64,000 nt of DNA from Erythrobacter oryzae (lineage in GTDB: Bacteria; Pseudomonadota; Alphaproteobacteria; Sphingomonadales; Sphingomonadaceae), in assembly GCF_030271515.1 (NCBI RefSeq), contig NZ_JASCXI010000004.1, positions 124,001 to 188,000 of the forward strand, written 5' to 3'. The position numbers and the translations under genes are program-made. The notes under the pieces are model-generated. The model was not told the origin of the DNA, did not search any database, and saw only the letters and a program-made list of their open reading frames with translations. Every line of letters begins with the position of its first letter. Positions within the stretch are counted from its first letter, which is position 1. Positions 55,494 through 64,000 of the stretch are shown here, piece by piece.

Positions 55494-56474
55494 ATGATGC
55501 GACGCTCCGTAACGCGGGCCTGCTTGGCAGGATTGGTGCTGGCCTCGACGGGCGCCCTTGCCGCGCAGGAAGCCGGATCGCCCCCGCCGCCCCCGCCGCC
55601 CCCGAACGAGATCGAGGTGCGCGCCGACCGCCGGGTCGAGACCGAGGAACTGCGCGAAACGGCCCGCACCGTCGGCACGCCGCTGCGCTTCCAGGAGGTT
55701 GTGCCGCGCTTTCACGATGCCGTCTGTCCCAAGGTCGTCGGGGTCGACGCCAAGATTGCCCGGCTGATCGAGGCCCGCATCAGCGCCGTGGCCGACTATG
55801 TCGAACTGCCCAAGCCCAAGGAAAACTGCTCGCCCAACGCCATCGTCCTGATCCTCGAACAGCCGCCCGAGATGTTCGAGAAGGTGATGAACAAGCGCTT
55901 CGGCCTGCTCGGCCCGCGCGATATCCGCGACCAGACCCTCAACACGATCCGCGCCGATCTGAAGGCGGGCAAGCCGGTGGTCGCCTGGAACCAGATCACG
56001 GTGCGCAACAATGACGGCCCGACCGTGCTCGACGGCAGCGCGATTCCCGTGGCGGGCAACGGGTTCGGGGAAGGCCTGCCGGTTATCCAGACCCCCTTCG
56101 CCTCGCGCCTGCGCTCGAACATCTTCCGCGCCAAGGACGTATCGGTGGTGGTGCTCGACATGAAGCAGCTGGTCGATGTCGAAGCCATCCAGCTGGCCGA
56201 TTTCGCTTCGCTCTACCTGCTCGGCTGGCCGCGCCGGAACATCGATTACGATGCGATGGCAACGTCCTCGCTGCTGACCCTGTTCCGCGACGGGCCGAAG
56301 CAGTCGCCGGCCGAAATGACCGATTTCGACCGCGCCTATCTGAAAGGCATCTATTCGCTGCGCCGCAACGAGTGGTCGAACCGCCTCAACCGCTCGATCC
56401 TCGCAGCCTACGAAGCGCAATGCTCGGAAGAGGGTGTCCCCTGCCCGCCAGACCCCGAGCCTGCGGACAAGTGA
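55494..56474 (+). CDS. Secreted protein of a three-member local family (copy 3)
   Basis: 326 residues with a signal peptide (about residues 1-25, ending LAAQ), then a run of eight Pro. Shares with copy 2: [84 protein letters not shown] and [15 protein letters not shown]. The closer similarity to copy 2 and the tandem position suggest a recent duplication. Function unknown. It ends about 185 bases before the ATP synthase operon. Confidence 0.75.
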   Translation: MMRRSVTRACLAGLVLASTGALAAQEAGSPPPPPPPPNEIEVRADRRVETEELRETARTVGTPLRFQEVVPRFHDAVCPKVVGVDAKIARLIEARISAVADYVELPKPKENCSPNAIVLILEQPPEMFEKVMNKRFGLLGPRDIRDQTLNTIRADLKAGKPVVAWNQITVRNNDGPTVLDGSAIPVAGNGFGEGLPVIQTPFASRLRSNIFRAKDVSVVVLDMKQLVDVEAIQLADFASLYLLGWPRRNIDYDAMATSSLLTLFRDGPKQSPAEMTDFDRAYLKGIYSLRRNEWSNRLNRSILAAYEAQCSEEGVPCPPDPEPADK

Positions 56475-56658
56475 GCCTCTGACGGGCGCCGCAACTGACG
56501 CACCGCTTCGCACTTGCACAATTCCTCCCCCAGCCCGCTTGCAGGAACCGGAATCAATTGCTAGGCGCGCGCCAACCTTGCGGGGCGCCCTTGTGCGTGC
56601 CCCACCATCAGGGCCCAAGCATACTTCCTTTGAAGCTTCGCAAGAGGATTGCACGCGC

Positions 56659-58754
<2,096 letters not shown>

Positions 58755-58766
58755 GGACGCCCTGAC

Positions 58767-59636
58767 GTGCCATCGCTCAAGGAACTCAAGGGCCGGATCA
58801 ACTCGGTCAAGTCGACCCAGAAGATCACCAAGGCCAAGCAGATGGTCGCGGCGGCCAAGCTGCGCCGTGCCCAGGCTGCGGCCGAGGCCGGGCGGCCCTA
58901 TGCCACGCGGCTTTCCGCTGTGATGGCCAGCCTCGCGAGCAAGGTCTCGGGCTCTGCCGCGCCCAAGCTGCTGGCGGGCACCGGGAGCGATCAGCGCAAC
59001 CTCCTCGTGGTGGTCAACACCGACAAAGGACTGTGCGGCGGTCTCAACTCGAACCTCGTCAAGGCCGCCAAGGCCAAGGCGCGCGAATTGCTGGCAGAGG
59101 GCAAGCAGGTCGAATTCTACCTCGTCGGCAAGAAGGGCCGCGCGCCGCTCAAGCGCGACTTCCCCTCGCTGATCGGCGGCGGGTTTGACACCAGCACGGT
59201 CAAGACCCCGGGCTTCACCGAGGCCGAGGCTATCGCCAACGAGCTGATCGCGCTGTTCGACGCGGGCAAGTTCGATGTCGCGCACCTGATCTACCCGACC
59301 TTCAAGTCGGCGCTGGCGCAGGACCCGACCGTCACCCAGCTGATCCCCGTCCCCGCCCCCGCCGAAGCCCCCGTGGCCGACGCCGTGGTGCAGTATGAGC
59401 CGGGCGAGGAAGAAATCCTCGAGGAACTGCTGCCGCGCTACGTGCGTACCCAGCTGTTCGGCGCGCTGCTCGAGCGCGAGGCCTCGGAACAGGGCGCCTC
59501 GATGACCGCGATGGACAACGCCACGCGCAACGCGGGCGAGCTGATCCAGAAGCTGACCATCCAGTACAACCGCAGCCGCCAGGCCGCGATCACCACCGAA
59601 CTGATCGAAATTATCGCCGGCGCCGAAGCGCTGTAA
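58767..59636 (+). CDS. atpG: F1 ATP synthase subunit gamma
   Basis: 289 residues from a GTG at 58767 with AAGGA upstream. N-terminal helix [32 protein letters not shown] and C-terminal helix with [34 protein letters not shown], the gamma signature. Rotating shaft of F1. Followed 21 bases later by atpD. Confidence 0.97.
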   Translation: MPSLKELKGRINSVKSTQKITKAKQMVAAAKLRRAQAAAEAGRPYATRLSAVMASLASKVSGSAAPKLLAGTGSDQRNLLVVVNTDKGLCGGLNSNLVKAAKAKARELLAEGKQVEFYLVGKKGRAPLKRDFPSLIGGGFDTSTVKTPGFTEAEAIANELIALFDAGKFDVAHLIYPTFKSALAQDPTVTQLIPVPAPAEAPVADAVVQYEPGEEEILEELLPRYVRTQLFGALLEREASEQGASMTAMDNATRNAGELIQKLTIQYNRSRQAAITTELIEIIAGAEAL

Positions 59637-61112
<1,476 letters not shown>

Positions 61113-61120
61113 TCCGCTTC

Positions 61121-61240
61121 CCCCTCCCGCCTGCGGGAGGGGAGCGAGACTTGGCCCGGACCTGTTCCGGGCCTAGTCGCAGCGGGGTGGGCCTCCGCCG
61201 GCCCATTCCCACCCCCAGCCCCTCCCGCAAGCGGGAGGGG
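61121..61240. repeat. GC-rich composite hairpin repeat (copy 5) between atpD and atpC
   Basis: Three perfect hairpins: 61121-61142 (CCCCTCCCGC/GCGGGAGGGG, loop CT), 61153-61173 (GGCCCGGA/TCCGGGCC, loop CCTGT) and 61219-61240 (CCCCTCCCGC/GCGGGAGGGG, loop AA). Same order and flanks as the copy at 33090-33230 when read in reverse. It lies inside an otherwise compact operon. Confidence 0.85.
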
Positions 61241-61255
61241 GGTTAGGAAGAGACA

Positions 61256-61513
61256 ATGCCCCTCCACTTCGAACTCGTCACCCCTGCCAAGCTTGTCCGC
61301 TCGGAAGAGGTCTACATGGTGGTCGTCCCCGGCACCGAGGGCGAATTCGGCGTGCTCGAGGGCCACGCGCCCTTCATGAGCACGATCCGCGACGGCGCGG
61401 TGCAGGTCTTCGCCAAGGAAGGCGCGGCCCCCGAGATCATCCAGGTGCGCGGCGGCTTTGCCGAAGTGGGCGAGAAGGGCCTGACGGTCCTCGCCGAACA
61501 CGTCGAAGCGTAA
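61256..61513 (+). CDS. atpC: F1 ATP synthase subunit epsilon
   Basis: 85 residues, preceded by AGGAAGAG. The N-terminal beta-sandwich is present ([49 protein letters not shown]), ending at ADG-region equivalents ([21 protein letters not shown]). The C-terminal helical hairpin of longer epsilon subunits is missing, as in many alphaproteobacteria, so classical epsilon inhibition is unlikely; inhibition by a zeta subunit encoded elsewhere would be expected by family knowledge. Confidence 0.93.
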   Translation: MPLHFELVTPAKLVRSEEVYMVVVPGTEGEFGVLEGHAPFMSTIRDGAVQVFAKEGAAPEIIQVRGGFAEVGEKGLTVLAEHVEA

Positions 61514-61522
61514 GCGGGAGGC

Positions 61523-62020
61523 GTGACCGGGCTGCGGCTCGACCGCGCGGCGCTCGATAGCGACCCTGCCCTGCGCAAGGGCTTGGTGGCGCTGAACAAC
61601 CGCAGCGCGGTCGAAACCTCCTTACTGGAGCCGGAGCGGTTCGAACATATGGTGGCAGGCGCCTTCGCGGCGCTCCACGTGCCGGACGTCAGGGCGCTCC
61701 TCATCACCTTCGACCAGAGCGCCGATTACGACAGCCCCAACTTCCTGTGGTTCCGGGACCGCTTCGCGCGGTTCGTCTATATCGACCGGATCGTGGTCGA
61801 CGAGGCAGCGCGCGGCCTCGGGCTGGCGCGCAAGCTCTATGAGCAGCTGTTCGATCTCGCCCACGCGGCGGGGCATGATCTGATCGCCTGCGAGGTCAAT
61901 TCGCAGCCGCCCAACCCGGGTTCCGACGCCTTCCACGCAGCGATGGGCTTCGCCGAGGCCGGCTCGGCAAGCCCCGCGCCCGGCAAGACCGTGCGCTACC
62001 TCACCCGCACGCTCGGCTGA
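61523..62020 (+). CDS. GNAT family N-acetyltransferase
   Basis: 165 residues from a GTG at 61523, with GGGAGG upstream, nine bases after atpC. GNAT motif A: YIDRIVVDEAARGLGLARKLYEQLFDLAH (about residues 86-114), then CEVNSQPPNPGSDAFHAAMGF. Unknown acceptor. The N-terminal part (LNNRSAVETSLLEPERFEHMVAGAFAALH) fits a group of small-molecule or protein acetyltransferases. Probably co-transcribed with the ATP synthase genes. Confidence 0.85.
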   Translation: MTGLRLDRAALDSDPALRKGLVALNNRSAVETSLLEPERFEHMVAGAFAALHVPDVRALLITFDQSADYDSPNFLWFRDRFARFVYIDRIVVDEAARGLGLARKLYEQLFDLAHAAGHDLIACEVNSQPPNPGSDAFHAAMGFAEAGSASPAPGKTVRYLTRTLG

Positions 62021-62084
62021 CCGCCGACGGAAATTGCCGCGACCCTCGCGGAAAATTAACCATGTCCGTGGCAAGGCGGCGGTC

Positions 62085-63569
62085 ATGTTCATGTCTTCGG
62101 ATATCCGCCCTGCCGCTGCCCCTTCGCTGCTGGCGCGCAGCGACCTCGGAATCGTGCTGGCGCTCGCGCTGCTCACCTTTTTCGTGCGCGGCGCTTGGAT
62201 CGGCGATCCCAATGCGGATGTGGACGAGCAGCTCTATTCGCTGATCGGCAACCAGATGCTCCACGGCGCGGTGCCCTTCGTCGACCTGTGGGACCGCAAG
62301 CCCTGGGGGCTGTTCGCGCTGTTCGCCGCCTTCCACGCCGTCGGGGGCCCGAGCTCCGCAGCCTATCAGGTCGCGGGCGTATTGTTCACGCTGGTGGGCG
62401 CGGTGATGATCTTCCACCTCGCCCGCGCGCAGGCCGACCGGATGACAGCCGCCGCGGGGGCCGCGCTCTACGTGGTGCTGTGCACGATCAACGACGCGCA
62501 TTCGGGCAATTCGGAGGTGTTCTTCATCCCGCTGATGATCGCGATGGCGGTGCTGGTGCGCGAGACCGAGCATCCGCGCGCCGTGGGCCGTGCGCTTGTC
62601 GCCATGTTGCTCGGCGGCATCGCGCTCCAGATCAAATACACCGTGATCCCGCTGTGCCTGTTCTTCGGCCTCTGGGCGCTGTGGGGCCAGTGGCAGCGGG
62701 GCATGAAGCTGTGGCAGCTGACGGCGCTTGCGGCGGTATTCGGCGTGCTCGGCGTGCTGCCGACCGCGCTCGTCAGCGCGGGCTATTGGGCGGCGGGGCA
62801 TTGGGACGAATATGTGTTCGCCAATTTCGTCTCCTTCTTCGACCGCCTGCCCGCGAGTACCGGCCGAGTCCACCCGCTGATGCTCGCCTATCTCGGCCTG
62901 CAATTGTCGCTGAGCTGGCTCGGCATCCGCGCCGCGCGGCGCATCTGGCCCGAGGGGCTGCCGCGCCACTACGTCTTCGTCATCCTGTGGCTGGTCGCGG
63001 CGGTGGCGACCGCCTACCTCCCCGCCACGGTCTACCGCCACTACCTCGCCGCGCTGATCCCGGCGACCGCGCTGCTCGCTCTCCCGCTGTTCCACCGCGA
63101 GCCCAGCGAGAAGATCAACCGCGCCGCGCTGCTGCCGGTCGCGGTGTTCCTGCTGATCGTGCCCTACCAGTACTGGGTGAGCCACGAGAACCGGTCGGCG
63201 ACCTTCCGGCTGGCCGAGGCGATCGCCCCGCACCTCGACGCAAAGGCGGGCCAGTGCCTGCTGGTCTTCGACGGGCCGACCTCGCTCTACGGTCTCACCG
63301 ACAGCTGCCTGCCGACCAAGCTGATCTACCCCGATCACCTCAACAACGCGCTCGAGATGAATGCTCTGGAGATGCGGCAGGAGGACGAGGTGCGGCGCAT
63401 TCTTGCGACCCGCCCGCCGGTGATTGTCACCGCCGACCTGCCGCTGACCCCGCAGAATTTCGCGGCCAAGGACCAGATCGATGCGGCGATAGCGCGCGAC
63501 TATCGCCTGCTGGCGAAGGAAGAGCTGCACCATCGCTACATCTTCGCTTGGGAGCGCAAGCAACCCTGA
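62085..63569 (+). CDS. Multi-pass membrane protein, GT-C (ArnT/GT39-like) glycosyltransferase candidate
   Basis: 494 residues from the ATG at 62085. About ten hydrophobic helices. The first periplasmic loop carries acidic NADVDEQLYSLIGNQML and VPFVDLWDRKPWGLFALFAAFH, the DxDE-like arrangement and D-x-x-DRKP of ArnT/PMT-like glycosyltransferases that use polyprenyl-phosphate sugars. A soluble C-terminal domain (about 380-494) follows. The sugar and acceptor are unknown. Follows the GNAT gene by 64 bases. Confidence 0.7.
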   Translation: MFMSSDIRPAAAPSLLARSDLGIVLALALLTFFVRGAWIGDPNADVDEQLYSLIGNQMLHGAVPFVDLWDRKPWGLFALFAAFHAVGGPSSAAYQVAGVLFTLVGAVMIFHLARAQADRMTAAAGAALYVVLCTINDAHSGNSEVFFIPLMIAMAVLVRETEHPRAVGRALVAMLLGGIALQIKYTVIPLCLFFGLWALWGQWQRGMKLWQLTALAAVFGVLGVLPTALVSAGYWAAGHWDEYVFANFVSFFDRLPASTGRVHPLMLAYLGLQLSLSWLGIRAARRIWPEGLPRHYVFVILWLVAAVATAYLPATVYRHYLAALIPATALLALPLFHREPSEKINRAALLPVAVFLLIVPYQYWVSHENRSATFRLAEAIAPHLDAKAGQCLLVFDGPTSLYGLTDSCLPTKLIYPDHLNNALEMNALEMRQEDEVRRILATRPPVIVTADLPLTPQNFAAKDQIDAAIARDYRLLAKEELHHRYIFAWERKQP

Positions 63570-63669
63570 CCACGCGCGCGCTTGCATGCGCGCCAACTCC
63601 CTGCAATTCTGGTGCTTCGCGCGGCCGCCAAAAGCGCCGCCGCAGCATCCGTTACAGGGAGAGACCCAC

Positions 63670-64000
63670 TTGAAACTCGCTTCATCGCTGGCCATGGCAC
63701 TTGCCATGAGCACATCGACCATTGCCCTTGCCGATGACGGCATCCCCGGGCCCGAGCAGGATCCCTACATCTTCCTCGAGGAGGCGCGCAGCCCCGAGGC
63801 GCTGGACTGGGTCGCCAAGGAAAACGCCCGCACGCTGGCCGCCTTCGAGGCCGATCCGCGCTATGCGCAGCTGAAGGCCGAAGCGCTGGCGATCTTCGAC
63901 AGCACCGACCGCATCCCCTTCGTGTCTTTCCGCCCCGATGGCCTCTACAATTTCTGGCAGGACAAGGCGAACCCCAAGGGCGTGCTGCGCCGCACGACGC
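63670..64000 (+). CDS. S9 family peptidase (prolyl oligopeptidase-like), N-terminal part
   Basis: Runs off the window end; 110 residues visible. It starts with TTG at 63670 (AGGGAGAG upstream), giving a signal peptide LKLASSLAMALAMSTSTIALA. The mature N-terminus PEQDPYIFLEEARSPEALDWVAKENARTLAAFEADPRYAQLKAEALAIFDSTDRIPF matches the beginning of prolyl-oligopeptidase-type S9 peptidases (DPYxxLE...ALxWVxxxN). The catalytic domain lies beyond the window. An ATG eight codons downstream is an alternative that would break the signal peptide. Confidence 0.82.
   Translation, partial: MKLASSLAMALAMSTSTIALADDGIPGPEQDPYIFLEEARSPEALDWVAKENARTLAAFEADPRYAQLKAEALAIFDSTDRIPFVSFRPDGLYNFWQDKANPKGVLRRTT

Noticed and set aside
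62001-63743. A 580-codon open frame antisense to the GT-C-like gene
   Set aside because: Shadow of a clear membrane-protein gene; product is His/Arg/Gln-rich with no signal or domain.

Overview
The window reads as a stretch of chromosome from an alphaproteobacterium of the order Sphingomonadales, most likely an Erythrobacter/Porphyrobacter-type member of the Erythrobacteraceae. The basis is consistently high GC with strong third-position bias, a MucR-type regulator, an F1-only ATP synthase operon in the order atpH-A-G-D-C (F0 genes elsewhere, as usual in alphaproteobacteria), DUF1489 and DUF1203 proteins, and the blocks rpmF-plsX-fabH-ihfA-merR and mutY-DUF721-dsbA-dsbA-smc. Genus assignment is inference. 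It is ordinary core chromosome, densely packed, with many 4-base start/stop overlaps. I see no tRNA, rRNA, insertion sequence, integrase or CRISPR array, and no gene-free stretch longer than 300 bases.

Layout. 1-2749 (+): end of tsaB, rimI, mucR, a Fur-family regulator, plsC. 2943-9213 (mostly -): a LysR regulator, then the corC-ybeY-membrane protein-phoH-miaB group, interrupted by an oppositely oriented secreted-protein gene. 9396-15341: small membrane protein, lipoprotein, cyclophilin, MgtE, then an SDR / SnoaL-like / Rieske oxygenase operon and DUF1489. 15338-18233 (-): DsbA-like oxidoreductase, NudC, Tat-exported serine hydrolase. 18343-25648: small membrane protein, mutY, DUF721/DciA-like protein, two DsbA-like thiol proteins, smc, merR. 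25668-28381 (-): ihfA, fabH, plsX, rpmF. 28614-33082: MAPEG protein, a desaturase divergent from an ArsR regulator, a metallo-hydrolase, and an S24/LexA-type repressor divergent from two small genes over a tandem palindromic operator. 33234-37936 (-): aldehyde dehydrogenase, acetolactate-synthase-like ThDP enzyme, D-2-hydroxyacid dehydrogenase. 38048-44855: 2OG-Fe(II) oxygenase, cysS, nitroreductase, cobT, transaldolase, DUF2490, DUF4197. 44896-52671: priA, FeS-type photolyase, CPBP protease, GST, ada (carrying a perfect parS site), DUF1203, a secreted protein. 52735-56474: a membrane trypsin-like protease and two related secreted proteins. 56659-64000: the F1 ATP synthase operon, a GNAT enzyme, a GT-C-like membrane protein, and the start of a prolyl-oligopeptidase-family peptidase.

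Main points for a second look. (i) An 87-bp palindromic repeat inserted in frame inside cysS, adding 29 residues. (ii) A CI/Cro-like arrangement at 31638-33082: a repressor with the Ser-Lys dyad of self-cleaving repressors, two palindromes, and a divergent 71-residue HTH-like protein. (iii) A family of three secreted proteins, one lying inside the miaB-phoH group. (iv) A perfect 16-bp parS inside the 5' end of ada. (v) A family of GC-rich multi-hairpin intergenic repeats whose stems co-vary, one copy splitting atpD from atpC. (vi) Convergent gene pairs mostly end either in an exact 4-bp stop-codon interlock or in one of these repeats.
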